DNA from: G963666895 sp963666895 | GTDB taxonomy: Bacteria > Desulfobacterota > Desulfovibrionia > Desulfovibrionales > Desulfovibrionaceae | Direction of reading: 5' to 3' | Assembly: GCA_963666895.2 (NCBI GenBank) | Contig: CAXXNS010000003.1 | Location: 124,001-188,000, forward strand | DNA: 64,000 bases | Part shown: positions 25,766 to 34,409 of the stretch, in pieces | Numbering within the stretch: position 1 is the first letter of the stretch | Layout: every line of letters begins with the position of its first letter | The notes under the pieces: model-generated | Database searches by the model: none | What the model was told of the DNA's origin: nothing | What the model saw: the letters and a program-made list of their open reading frames with translations, nothing else | Translations under genes and position numbers: made by a program

Positions 25766-27340
25766 ATGCCTACGACTTCGGGTACCCGATCCTGTAACCA
25801 TGCCCTGATCTTCTTCCCCCTGCTTGCCGCAGCGGGCATACTGCTCATGTTCATGCGGAGGCGCGACTGGACCTATCGCACATACACCCTCATGGCCGTG
25901 GGGATCATCGAGATGCCTCATCGCCTCTGCCGTTGATCTGTCGGCTTCTCAGCTGGACAATCCACCCGCAACGTATCCAGTTCGTGGAGCGGGTCGTCCT
26001 GGATTCCGCAGTGGGGCCTTGAGTATCTACCTGGCCCTGGACGGCATAAGTTTGCTCATGGTCATCCTGTCCGCTGGTCCTGCTGCCCCTGTGCGTGCAT
26101 CTGCTCCTGGACCTACATCGGCAAGCGGATCAAGGAATTCCACTTCTGCCTGCTGTTCATGACCGCGGCCTGCATCGGGGTCTTCACGGCCCTCGACCTG
26201 GTCCTGTTCTATGTCTTCTGGGAGGCCATGCTCATCCCCATGTACCTCTTGATCGCGGTCTGGGGCGGAGACCAGCGTCGCTACGCGTCGCTCAAGTTCT
26301 TCCTGTACACCCTGGCCGGGTCGGTGATGCTCCTGGTGGCCATCGTTGCCTTCCGCATCGAGGGCGGCACCTTCTCCATCCCGGATCTGATGCAGCAGAA
26401 CTTCAGCTTCACCTTCCAGTTCTGGACCTTCCTGGCCATGGCCCTGGCCTTCGCCATCAAGGTGCCCATGTTCCCCTTCCACACCTGGCTTCCCGCGGCC
26501 CACGTGCAGGCCCCGGCCGCCGGCTCGGTCATCCTGGCCGCCGTGCTGCTGAAGATGGGGACCTACGGGTTCCTGCGCTTCTGCCTGCCGCTGGCTCCGG
26601 CCGCCTCGCAGTACTTCGCACCGCTGATGATCGCCATCTCCGTGGCCAGCATCATCTACGGAGGCGCGGTGGCCTTGGGGCAATCGGACATCAAGAAGCT
26701 GGTGGCCTACTCGTCGGTGGGCCACATGGGCTTCGTCACCCTGGGCATCTTCCTGTTCCACCTGCGGGGCATCGAGGGAGCGCTCTTCCAGATGCTCAAC
26801 CACGGCGTGGTCACGGGGGCGATGTTCATGATGATCGGCGCGGTCTACGAGCGCAGCCACAGCCGCGCCATCACGGACAACATGGGGCTCGGCAAGTTCC
26901 TGCCCGGCTACATGTTCTTCTGGGGCCTGTTCGCCCTGGCCAGCTTCGGCTTCCCGGGAACCAACGGGTTCGTGGGCGAGATCCTGGTCTTTGTCTCGGC
27001 CTTTGACATCAACCCCTGGCTGGGCGCGCTGCTCGTGCCCGGGGCCCTGCTGGCCGCGGCCTACATGTTCCGGGTCTCGCTCAAGATGGCCTGGGGCGAG
27101 CCCAGGACCTGCAAGGGCTGGAAGGACCTCAACTCGCGTGAATGGGTCTACCTGTCCGTGCCCGCCTTCTTCGTGCTGTTCATCGGCCTGCAGCCGGGCA
27201 TCTTCTTCAAGGTCATCGACCCGTCCATCAACAACCTCCTGGACGACTTCCACAAGCGCAAGGACATCGTCCAGGTTGAGACTGAGCAACCGCTTGCAAT
27301 CGCCGCCCGCGACCTTTTCGGCGCAGCGGACAAGAACTAG
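25766..27340 (+). CDS. nuoM: Complex I subunit NuoM (5' part broken by indels)
   Basis: From 26159 the frame is clean and reads TALDLVLFYVFWEAMLIPMYL (membrane Glu), IKVPMFPFHTWLPAAH, SVGHMGFVTLGIF and GTNGFVGE, all NuoM hallmarks. The upstream 390 bp hold the N-terminus in pieces (PILTMLIFFPLLAAAGILL after correction; LDGISLLMVILS) with several indels. Corrected length is about 520 aa. nuoN starts within 15 bp downstream. Confidence 0.9.
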
Positions 27341-27352
27341 GGAGTGCTGGAC

Positions 27353-28777
27353 GTGAACTTCAATCCCGTTCTCATCGTCCCGGAGTTGTACCTCCTGGCG
27401 CTCATCGTGGCGCTCTTCGTGTTCAGCCTGGGAAACAGGACCTGGCAGCCGCCCGTCGAGAAGTGGCTGCCCCTGTTCGCCGGACTGGGCGTGCTCGTGA
27501 CCGTGGTCTCCTTCTGGCAGGAAGGGCTCATGTTCTACGATGTCTACAAGGTGGACACCATGAGTCAGTTCTTCAAGGTGGCCATCGCCTTCGGGCTCTT
27601 CGTGGCCATCGCCAACGCCACCAGGCAGCCCACCCTTGAGGAGGGCAAGCGGGCCGACTACTTCTTCTTCATGTGCCTGTCCGCCTGGGGGTTGATGATC
27701 GTCTCCTCCGCGGTGGAGCTGATGACCATCTACCTGGGCATGGAGATCGCCTCGTACAGCCTGTTCGCCATCGTGGTCCTGCGCAGCAAGTCCAAGGGCG
27801 CGGCCGAGGCGGGCATCAAGTACATCCTGTTCGGCGCCGTGGCCACGGCCATCGCCCTGTACGGCTACTCGTACATCCTGGCCGGGCAGCACACGAGCTA
27901 CATCCACGAACTGGCCGGCAAGGCCTGGTCTTTCGCCGACGCGCCCCTGGCCGTCATCGGGCTGACCATGTTCCTGGCCGGCATGTTCTACAAGCTGGCC
28001 CTGTTCCCGTTCCACTTCTGGTGCCCGGACGTGTACCAGGGCGCCTCCAACGAGACCGCGGCCTTCATCGCCACCCTGCCCAAGCTGGGCGCGGTGGTCA
28101 TCCTGGTCCGCCTGGCCCAGCTCCTCCAGCCCGGCCTGGAGATCACCACCATACTGGCCGTGCTCGGGGCCATCTCCATGACCTTCGGCAACCTGTCCGC
28201 CCTGGCCCAGAAGGACGTCAAGCGGCTGCTCGGCTTCTCCTCGGTGGCGCACGCGGGCTACATCACCGTCGGCCTGGTCTCCGGCACCCAGGAAGGGCTG
28301 GCCGCCGCGGCCTTCTACTCCCTGGCCTACGTGCTCATGAACCTGGTCTGCTTCTGGGTGGTCTGCCGCGTTTCCACGGACGGCCGCAACCTGCAGCTGG
28401 ACGACCTGAACGGCCTGTACAAGCGCGCTCCCGGCCTGGCTTTCGCCCTGGGCGTGGGCGCCTTCGCCCTGGTTGGCCTGCCGCCGACCATGGGCTTCAT
28501 GGGCAAGTTCTTCCTGATCACCTCGGCCTGGAACCACGGGTACAATTGGCTGGTCATCACCCTGGCCGCCAACTCGGCCATCGCCATCTACTACTATCTG
28601 TCCCTGGTGCGCCACGCCTACACCCACGAGCAGGAGAACGACGTTCCCATGCCCGACCGCTCGGTGTTCTCCGTGGTCGGCGCCGGTCTGCTGGCCTCCC
28701 TGGTCTTCATCCTGGGCATCCTGCCCGCGCCGATCTTCAATCTGGCCATCCAGGCGGGCAAGAACCTGATGCCGTAG
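27353..28777 (+). CDS. nuoN: Complex I subunit NuoN
   Basis: The 474-aa antiporter-like subunit shows MTIYLGMEIASYSLFAIVVL (membrane Glu), KLALFPFHFWCPDVYQGA and RLLGFSSVAHAGYITVGLV. It is the proximal pump next to NuoK/J. GTG 27353 has GGGAG 8 nt upstream; an in-frame GTG at 27344 would be too close to it. It ends the nuo cluster, and the 125-bp repeat begins at the next base after its stop. Confidence 0.94.
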   Translation: MNFNPVLIVPELYLLALIVALFVFSLGNRTWQPPVEKWLPLFAGLGVLVTVVSFWQEGLMFYDVYKVDTMSQFFKVAIAFGLFVAIANATRQPTLEEGKRADYFFFMCLSAWGLMIVSSAVELMTIYLGMEIASYSLFAIVVLRSKSKGAAEAGIKYILFGAVATAIALYGYSYILAGQHTSYIHELAGKAWSFADAPLAVIGLTMFLAGMFYKLALFPFHFWCPDVYQGASNETAAFIATLPKLGAVVILVRLAQLLQPGLEITTILAVLGAISMTFGNLSALAQKDVKRLLGFSSVAHAGYITVGLVSGTQEGLAAAAFYSLAYVLMNLVCFWVVCRVSTDGRNLQLDDLNGLYKRAPGLAFALGVGAFALVGLPPTMGFMGKFFLITSAWNHGYNWLVITLAANSAIAIYYYLSLVRHAYTHEQENDVPMPDRSVFSVVGAGLLASLVFILGILPAPIFNLAIQAGKNLMP

Positions 28778-28902
28778 CGGATCGTTGAAATTCCCGCGAT
28801 AGGCTTCGTTGCCGCATAAAAAGCAGGCCCTCGCGTATGGCAGAATACGCGTCGGGCCTGCTTTTTCTTTGCGCCTTGCCCTCGCGGTTTTTGAACGATC
28901 CG
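28778..28902. repeat. 125-bp long palindromic repeat, copy 1 (contains terminator)
   Basis: Outer arms CGGATCGTT (28778-28786) and AACGATCCG (28894-28902) enclose further pairing (CCGCGA), an AAAGCAGGCCC/GGGCCTGCTTT stem (28818-28866) and an apical CGCGTAT/ATACGCG stem. The inner stem ends in a T run, so it can terminate nuo transcription. Copy 2 lies at 52949-53073 with the same length and the same apex (CCCTCGCGTA...TACGCGTCGG) but different, still self-complementary arms. Confidence 0.8.
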
Positions 28903-28970
28903 CGAAAAGGGAAAGAGGTTTCTTGCTCAGAAGGGCACCATGTTTTACTTTTACCGGCAAGGAGCCAGGC

Positions 28971-29534
28971 ATGCATGAAGTGAGCTACGGCCAGACCATC
29001 CGCGATTATCTGAGCGGCCAGGAGATCGTCGAGACCACTTATGAGGAGTTCCGGCAGGCCCTGGCCAAGATGCTGGTGGAGGAGCGGGGGTATCCCAAGG
29101 AGCGGCTGGCCGCCAAGGTGGAGATCGCCTACCGGATCGACGGCAAGGAGCACGCCCGGGCCCTGGATATCGTGGCTTCGGACGAGCAGGGCAAACCGCT
29201 GCTGGTGGTCATCTTTTGTTCCGGAAAAGTCGGCACCTTCGAGCGCGAGACCGCGGTGGCCGGGCGGCTGGCGCCTGGCGGCCCGGCTCCCCTGGCGCTT
29301 GCAACGGACACCAAGGAGGCCTCGCTCATGGTCGCCCAGACCGGCCAGGTCCTGGCCCGGGGCATGGAGGCCGTGCCCCATTGGGACGACCTCCTCAAGC
29401 TGGCCGAGGCGCACAAGCCCAGGCCCCTGACCGACGAGGACCGGGCCAAGCTGACCCGCATCTTCCACGCCTATTCCGGCTTTCTGGTGGATTCCTGCTG
29501 CAACGCCCCAAACTGCGGCCCGGCCAAGAGCTGA
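28971..29534 (+). CDS. HsdR_N-type (type I restriction enzyme R N-terminal-like) protein
   Basis: The 187-aa protein resembles the HSDR_N_2 nuclease-fold domain: YEEFRQALAKMLVEERGYPK, AKVEIAYRIDGKEHARALDIV and LVVIFCSGK with PD-(D/E)xK-like spacing (Glu, Asp, then a hydrophobic strand). No helicase, HsdM or HsdS is nearby, so it is a stand-alone domain rather than a restriction system. The C-terminal CCNAPNC adds Cys that might bind metal. AAGGAG supports ATG 28971. Function unknown. Confidence 0.75.
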   Translation: MHEVSYGQTIRDYLSGQEIVETTYEEFRQALAKMLVEERGYPKERLAAKVEIAYRIDGKEHARALDIVASDEQGKPLLVVIFCSGKVGTFERETAVAGRLAPGGPAPLALATDTKEASLMVAQTGQVLARGMEAVPHWDDLLKLAEAHKPRPLTDEDRAKLTRIFHAYSGFLVDSCCNAPNCGPAKS

Positions 29535-29580
29535 TCCGGGTCACGCTCCGGGTCAGTCTCCGGGTCAGTCTCCGGGCTCC
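29533..29580. repeat. Short tandem repeat of CTCCGGGTCAGT-like units
   Basis: About four units of 12-13 bp lie between two convergent genes and cover the last codons of the ferredoxin gene. Units are nearly identical. The stretch may come from slippage; no regulatory role is evident. Confidence 0.6.
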
Positions 29581-29771
29581 AGGCTGATGCAGTCGCCCGG
29601 GCAGCAGGACAGGGCGTCCTGAATCTCTTCCTTGGTGGCGTGGGTCTTTTTCAGGTATGGTCGTCCCTGGTCCTCGTCCCAGCCGAAGATGTCGGGATTC
29701 AGTTCGGAGCAGCCTGCACAGCCGTTGCAGGGCCCCATATCCATGATGATTTCGTTCTTCTTGTCGGACAT
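29565..29771 (-). CDS. Small [4Fe-4S] ferredoxin
   Basis: The 68-aa cytoplasmic electron carrier has CNGCAGC (Cys15, 18, 21 region) and a distal CCPGDC, giving one [4Fe-4S] cluster of the Desulfovibrio/Thermotoga single-cluster type. The central GWDEDQGRPYLK is also typical. GGGAG precedes the ATG. Partner enzymes are not indicated by the neighbours; it could serve the complex I or oxidoreductases elsewhere. Confidence 0.88.
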   Translation of the reverse strand: MSDKKNEIIMDMGPCNGCAGCSELNPDIFGWDEDQGRPYLKKTHATKEEIQDALSCCPGDCISLEPGD

Positions 29772-29909
29772 CCGCGTTTCTCCCTTTCATGCACATAAGC
29801 ATGTCCGTCGGGGATGACAATGCCCCAAAGGTTTCTTGGGTTTGTTTCAGGCCCGGGTTTGTGGCATGGAGAGGACTGTGAACAAAAGGGAGATTTGGGA
29901 GGCATGTGC

Positions 29910-31130
29910 ATGAAGCGGATCGTTCTGCTGGCCCTGGGGCTGTTGATGATGTTTTGCGCCGGGGAAGCGGCCGTCGAGGCGGCCGACAACGGGAACGTGG
30001 CCGACCTGGAGTGGCGCCAGGTGGTGAACCGGGCCCTTGATACCAGCGTGGTCGTGGCCTTGGACGGGGACAGCATCGAGGCCAACCGCTGGCTGGAGGA
30101 CTACGTGGTCCCCCAGGCGTGGGAGCGCTACAACCTGCGGGTGCTGCGCATGCCCATGACCCCTGAGGATTTCCTGGCCCGGATGCTGGGCGAAAAGAAG
30201 ACAGGGAAGACGCCGGGAGTTATCGATCTGGTATGGATCAACGGCGAGGAGTTCAAGGCCCTGGATCAGGACGAAACCCTGTACGGCCCGTTCACGCACC
30301 GGCTGCCCAACTTCACCTGGTACGCCAACCAACTCCTGTCGGCCAAGGATTTCGGGTATCCGGTGCGGGGCATGGCCGCGCCCCTGGGCATGTCGCAGTT
30401 CGTGTTCGAGTACGACCAGGACAAGGTCGCGCCGCCCACTTCCTTTGCGGACCTGCCCGCCTGGGTCCGGGAGCACCCGGGCCGCTTCACCTATTGTCGT
30501 CCGCCCTGCGTTGAGGGCTCGGCCTTTCTGCGCCTGGCCCTGTTCGCGGTTACGGGCGGGGCGGAGCAGTACCGGGACGGATTCGACCGGGAGCTGTTCG
30601 ACAGGAACGCGCCCAAGCTGTGGGCCTTTCTCAACGACCTGGAACCCTACATGTGGCAGTCCGGGACCATGTATCCCCGCAGCCAGGCCGCCCTGGACGT
30701 CCTGTTCAAGCGGGGCGACGTGCTGCTGAACATGAGCTACAGCCCTCTGCGCGCCCAGGGCCGGATTCTGCGCGGGTCGTATCCGGGCTCGGTGCGCACC
30801 CTGGTCATGGCCGAGGGCGGTCTGTTCCGGGTGCATTTCATGGCCGTACCCTTCAACGCCCCCAACAAGGCCGGAGCCCTGCTCCTGGCCAATTTCCTGC
30901 TGTCGCCCGAGGCCCAGTTGAACAAGTACGACCCTGCCAACTGGGGCGACCTTCCGGCCCTGGACCTGACGTCCCTGGACCACCATGAGCGGGCCGCGTT
31001 CGACGCGGTGGACCTGGGAGAGGCCACGCTGCCGCCCCAGGCCCTGGCCGGAGCGGCCGTGCCCGAGATGACGCCCGAGTACGTGCAGGCCCTGGAGGAA
31101 GGCTGGGTGGAGAACGTCCTGCTCAAGTGA
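29910..31130 (+). CDS. YnjB-like ABC transporter substrate-binding protein (orphan)
   Basis: The 406-aa secreted protein has a signal peptide (about 1-25, ending EAAVEA). The fold and words DLVWINGEEFKAL, YGPFTHRLPN, GMSQFVFEYDQD and GRFTYCRPP match the COG4134 (YnjB) family, linked to uncharacterised ABC importers, perhaps of thiamine or metal type. ATG 29910 has GGGAGG 7 nt upstream, while ATG 29904 is too close. No ynjC or ynjD permease/ATPase lies beside it, so it is an orphan or works with a remote transporter. Confidence 0.82.
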   Translation: MKRIVLLALGLLMMFCAGEAAVEAADNGNVADLEWRQVVNRALDTSVVVALDGDSIEANRWLEDYVVPQAWERYNLRVLRMPMTPEDFLARMLGEKKTGKTPGVIDLVWINGEEFKALDQDETLYGPFTHRLPNFTWYANQLLSAKDFGYPVRGMAAPLGMSQFVFEYDQDKVAPPTSFADLPAWVREHPGRFTYCRPPCVEGSAFLRLALFAVTGGAEQYRDGFDRELFDRNAPKLWAFLNDLEPYMWQSGTMYPRSQAALDVLFKRGDVLLNMSYSPLRAQGRILRGSYPGSVRTLVMAEGGLFRVHFMAVPFNAPNKAGALLLANFLLSPEAQLNKYDPANWGDLPALDLTSLDHHERAAFDAVDLGEATLPPQALAGAAVPEMTPEYVQALEEGWVENVLLK

Positions 31131-31220
31131 CCAGCAGGCCGTATTCGGCCCGCAAAAGGGGCGTGGCGGCGTTTTCCTGCCGGGAACGGACAACGGGCCG
31201 TCCGGGGCCTTGTTCGCGCC

Positions 31221-32228
31221 CTAGACGTTGAAGCGGAACTCGATGATGTCCCCGTCCTGGACCACGTAGTCCTTGCCTTCCAGCCGAGTCAGGCCCAGTT
31301 CCTTGGCCTTTTTCATGTCCCCGGCCGTGAGGAAGTCCTGGTAGCCCAGCACCTCGGCCCGGATGAAGCCCTTCTGGAAGTCGGAGTGGATGACCCCGGC
31401 CGCCTCGGGCGCGCTGGAGCCGCGCCGCACCGGCCAGGCCCGGACCTCCTTCTCTCCGGCCGTGAGAAAGCTGATCAGTCCCAGGAGTTCGTAGGTCTTG
31501 GCCACGATGCGGTCCAGGGCGGACTCGGACAGGCCCAGGTCGGCCAGAAACATGCCGCGCTCCTCCAGGTCCTCGATCTCGGCCAGTTCGCGCTCCAGCC
31601 GCGCGGACACGGGCAAATGCGCCTCGCCGGGACCGGCCTCGGGCGGGGTGAAGGAATCCAGCTTGGATTCGGCCAGGTTCCAGGCCCAGAGCACGGGCTT
31701 GGCCGACAGAAATCCGAAGCCCTTGAGTTCCGGGGCCTGGGTCAGTTCCGGATCGTTCCGCAGCGGGGTCTCGGCCTCCAGGCAGGCCATGACCCGGCCC
31801 AGGAGTTCCTCTTCGCGTTGGTTGTACCCGGCCGCGTTCTTTTTCTTGTCCGCGGCCAGCCGTTCCAGCCGTTTTTCGGTCACGGCCATGTCCGAGACCA
31901 GCATGTCGGCCAGGATGGAGGCGTGCTGGGCCTTGGGGTCGTCCATGCCGGAAAAGGCGTCCAGCACGGCCAGCAGGCAGTCGGCCGGGCGGATTTCGGC
32001 CAGGAGGCGTTCGCCCAGCCCCTTGGAGCCCGCGCCGGGCAGGTCCAGGATCTCGATCTCGGAATAGGTCACCTTGCGGGGAGAGAAGAGCTGGATCAGG
32101 GGATCGAGCCTGGGTTCCGGAACCTTGACCATGGCCCGGTTTCCGGCCGTGGCGGCCTTTTCCCCGGCCAGGGCGGCGAAGAGGTCTGTCTTGCCCGAAC
32201 CGGGCATGCCGATGATGGCGGTTTTCAT
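31221..32228 (-). CDS. Divergent YchF/Obg-like P-loop NTPase with TGS-like end
   Basis: The 335-aa protein has Walker A GMPGSGKTDLF at the N-terminus, a switch-like DLPGAGSKGLG, a helical middle, and a C-terminal TGS/DUF933 domain (AWPVRRGSSAPEAAGVIHSDF to VQDGDIIEFRFNV). Canonical YchF carries an NYPFCTI-type segment and an NKxE-like specificity motif; here these are replaced (AGNRAMVKVPEPRLDPL, and AWNLAES). It is therefore a paralogue of YchF rather than the standard one. It may bind ATP and contact ribosomes, by family analogy only. Confidence 0.82.
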   Translation of the reverse strand: MKTAIIGMPGSGKTDLFAALAGEKAATAGNRAMVKVPEPRLDPLIQLFSPRKVTYSEIEILDLPGAGSKGLGERLLAEIRPADCLLAVLDAFSGMDDPKAQHASILADMLVSDMAVTEKRLERLAADKKKNAAGYNQREEELLGRVMACLEAETPLRNDPELTQAPELKGFGFLSAKPVLWAWNLAESKLDSFTPPEAGPGEAHLPVSARLERELAEIEDLEERGMFLADLGLSESALDRIVAKTYELLGLISFLTAGEKEVRAWPVRRGSSAPEAAGVIHSDFQKGFIRAEVLGYQDFLTAGDMKKAKELGLTRLEGKDYVVQDGDIIEFRFNV

Positions 32229-32422
32229 GCGTTCTCCTGGGTTGGGCCGGACCGTGGCCGGCAGGGCGGTTCTAACGGACCTGGCCGTGATTGCCAAGGG
32301 GAAACCGCCGGGCGCGCGCCTTTCAGCCCGCGTTGGCGCAACCGAAATACCTTGAAATTTTATTTTAGAAGGATATATTGCAAGCTCGCCTTTCTGTCAG
32401 GGGCGGTTTGATGGGGGAGGGT

Positions 32423-32938
32423 ATGCATAAAAACATCTATTTCATTGGGCCGCGCGCCAGCGGCAAGACCAGCGTGGGACGCGAGGTGGCCCAGCGGTTG
32501 GGCCTGACCTTCGTGGACACCGACGACCTGGTGGTGGACGCCATCGGCATGTCCATCGCCGAATACGTCAGTCGCCGGGGGTGGGAGGCGTTCCGTGACG
32601 CCGAGGAGGCGGTCATGGACGAGGTCGGCCATCGCCAGGAGATGGTGGTGGCCTGCGGCGGCGGCGTGGTCATGCGTGCCCACAACCGCCAGATTCTGGC
32701 CCGGGGGGTGGTGGTTTATCTCAAGGTCAAGCCGGAGATCCTGACCGCGCGCCTGGCCCGCGACCCCCAGGAGGCCAACCGGCCCAGCCTGACCGGCAAG
32801 ACCCTGGACGAGGAGGTCCGCCAGGTGCTGGCCGAGCGCCAGAGCCTGTACCTGTCCTGCGCCGACGTGGTGGTGCGCGACAGGGAATCCCTGGACGACG
32901 AGGTGGAGCAGATCTTGAAGGAGATCAAACGCTCCTAG
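32423..32938 (+). CDS. aroK: Shikimate kinase
   Basis: The 171-aa NMP-kinase-fold enzyme has P-loop GPRASGKTS, TDDLVVDA (metal/shikimate Asp), WEAFRDAEEAVM (Arg), CGGGVV and RPSL-type lid sequences. It phosphorylates shikimate in chorismate synthesis. GGGGGAGG lies just before ATG 32423; an earlier in-frame ATG (32411) is possible. aroC lies 2 kb downstream, with two potassium-uptake genes between. Confidence 0.9.
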   Translation: MHKNIYFIGPRASGKTSVGREVAQRLGLTFVDTDDLVVDAIGMSIAEYVSRRGWEAFRDAEEAVMDEVGHRQEMVVACGGGVVMRAHNRQILARGVVVYLKVKPEILTARLARDPQEANRPSLTGKTLDEEVRQVLAERQSLYLSCADVVVRDRESLDDEVEQILKEIKRS

Positions 32939-33025
32939 GCCGTCCCTCGGACGGCCATCCCAAGAAAATAGCCCGCCAAGGCCAGGCCTTGCGTCCCGGG
33001 CGTGGGGAGGTGTACTAGACCCCTC

Positions 33026-34387
33026 ATGCGCGCTCGACTGCTGTCCCCGTTCTGGCTGCCGGTCTGGGTGTTCCTGGCCGGAATCCTGGCCGGGGCCGTG
33101 GCCCTGCACTCCGGCTGGTGCCACGACCAGAATCTGTCCTGGATCGACTCCCTGTTCACGGCCACCTCGGCCCTGTGTGTCACCGGCCTGGTGGTGGTGG
33201 ACACCGGCGGATTCTTCAACACCACGGGCCAGGGCGTGATCCTGGGCCTCATCCAGCTGGGCGGCCTGGGCATCATGACCTACACCAGCCTGGCCCTGTA
33301 CCTGCTGGGCCGCAAGGTGTCCCTGGGCGACCGCATGGCCGTGGGCCAGACCCTGCTGCACGATCCCGGATTCAGCCTCAAGCACTTTCTGGGCCGGGTT
33401 GTTCTGGGCGCGCTGTGCCTGGAGGCCGTGGGCGCGCTCTTCCTGAACCTGCTCGATCCCCAGGGCTTTCACGGCTTTTCGGCCGTGTTCCACTCGGTGA
33501 GCGCGTTCTGCAACGCCGGGTTCGCCCTGCAGGCGGACAGCCTGACCGCCTGGGCCGGGAACTGGGGCGTGAACCTGGTGTTCATGGTCCTTATCGTGCT
33601 CGGCGGCCTGGGCTTCTACGTCCTGGCCGAGTGCGGCTCGTCGCTCAAGAACCTGGCCTTGGGGCGGGGGTTCCGGGGTCGGCGCGGCCCGCGCCGCTTC
33701 ACCTGGCACACCAGGGTGGTCCTTTCCACCACCCTGGCCCTGATCCTGGGCGGGGCCGCGGCCATTTTCCTGGCCGAGATCATGGGCGGCACGGAGCACG
33801 ACTGGAACAACGTCCTGCTCCATTCCCTGTTCAGCTCGGTCACCTGCCGCACGGCCGGGTTCAACACCGTGTCCGTGCCGTACCTGACCAACGTCACCCT
33901 GGTCATCATGCTGGTGCTCATGTTCATCGGCGGCTCGCCCGGGTCCTGCGCCGGCGGCATCAAGACCACCAGCATCCGGGTCTGGACCAGCTTCGTGATC
34001 TCCCAGCTGCGGGGCCGCAGCCAGGTCCGCGTGGCCGGCATGGGCGTGTCCAAGGCCTCGGTCAGCCGGGCCCTGACCCTCATCGTCCTGGCCGGGGCGC
34101 TCATGGTGGCCGCCACCCTGGTGCTGTCTATCACCGAAGGCGGGGACGTGCCCCACAACATGGCCCGCGGGAGCTTTCTGGAAACCATTTTCGAGGTCAT
34201 TTCGGCTTTCGGCACCGTGGGTCTGTCCATGGGAATGACCGAGAACCTGACCGGCCTGGGCAAGGTGGTGGTGGTCTGCCTCATGTTCGTGGGCCGCATC
34301 GGCCCCATTTGGCTGCTGACCGCCCTGCAGAGCTGGCAGACCGATCCCAAGTACCGGCTCCCCGAGGGAGAGTTGCCGCTGGGGTAA
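33026..34387 (+). CDS. ktrB: K+ uptake channel subunit (TrkH/KtrB)
   Basis: The 453-aa membrane protein has four M1-P-M2 repeats with selectivity-loop segments (TSALCVTGLVVVD, SVSAFCNAGF, VTCRTAGFNTV, SAFGTVGLSMG). Length and lack of the long N-terminal extension favour KtrB over TrkH. It should import K+ with Na+ or H+ together with the regulatory subunit encoded 22 bp downstream. Confidence 0.92.
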   Translation: MRARLLSPFWLPVWVFLAGILAGAVALHSGWCHDQNLSWIDSLFTATSALCVTGLVVVDTGGFFNTTGQGVILGLIQLGGLGIMTYTSLALYLLGRKVSLGDRMAVGQTLLHDPGFSLKHFLGRVVLGALCLEAVGALFLNLLDPQGFHGFSAVFHSVSAFCNAGFALQADSLTAWAGNWGVNLVFMVLIVLGGLGFYVLAECGSSLKNLALGRGFRGRRGPRRFTWHTRVVLSTTLALILGGAAAIFLAEIMGGTEHDWNNVLLHSLFSSVTCRTAGFNTVSVPYLTNVTLVIMLVLMFIGGSPGSCAGGIKTTSIRVWTSFVISQLRGRSQVRVAGMGVSKASVSRALTLIVLAGALMVAATLVLSITEGGDVPHNMARGSFLETIFEVISAFGTVGLSMGMTENLTGLGKVVVVCLMFVGRIGPIWLLTALQSWQTDPKYRLPEGELPLG

Positions 34388-34409
34388 CGGCCTGATAGGA
34401 GAAGACCCT

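Larger units (their letters stand above)
22635..26110. other. Indel-rich low-quality sequence patch
   Basis: Across about 3.5 kb the coding frame changes every few tens of bases, mostly by added 1-3 nt, while the homologous protein remains readable in pieces. Both flanks are clean. Examples: GAG-C-ATC near 22970, a doubled TC near 24083, GTCAAGAGAC for GTCAAGGAC near 24120. Insertion-dominated errors confined to a block suggest an unpolished long-read bridge. Confidence 0.8.

Noticed and set aside
22635..26110. Several short independent genes in the patch
   Set aside because: Fragments in all three frames join into known antiporter and NuoM sequences, so they are pieces of three genes broken by indels.
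26027..28972. A very long open frame antisense to nuoM and nuoN
   Set aside because: It mirrors GC-rich third-codon positions of the nuo genes, has low-complexity Gly/His/Gln/Val composition and matches no family.
28971..29534. A type I restriction-modification system
   Set aside because: Only an HsdR N-terminal-like domain is present, without helicase, methylase or specificity genes.
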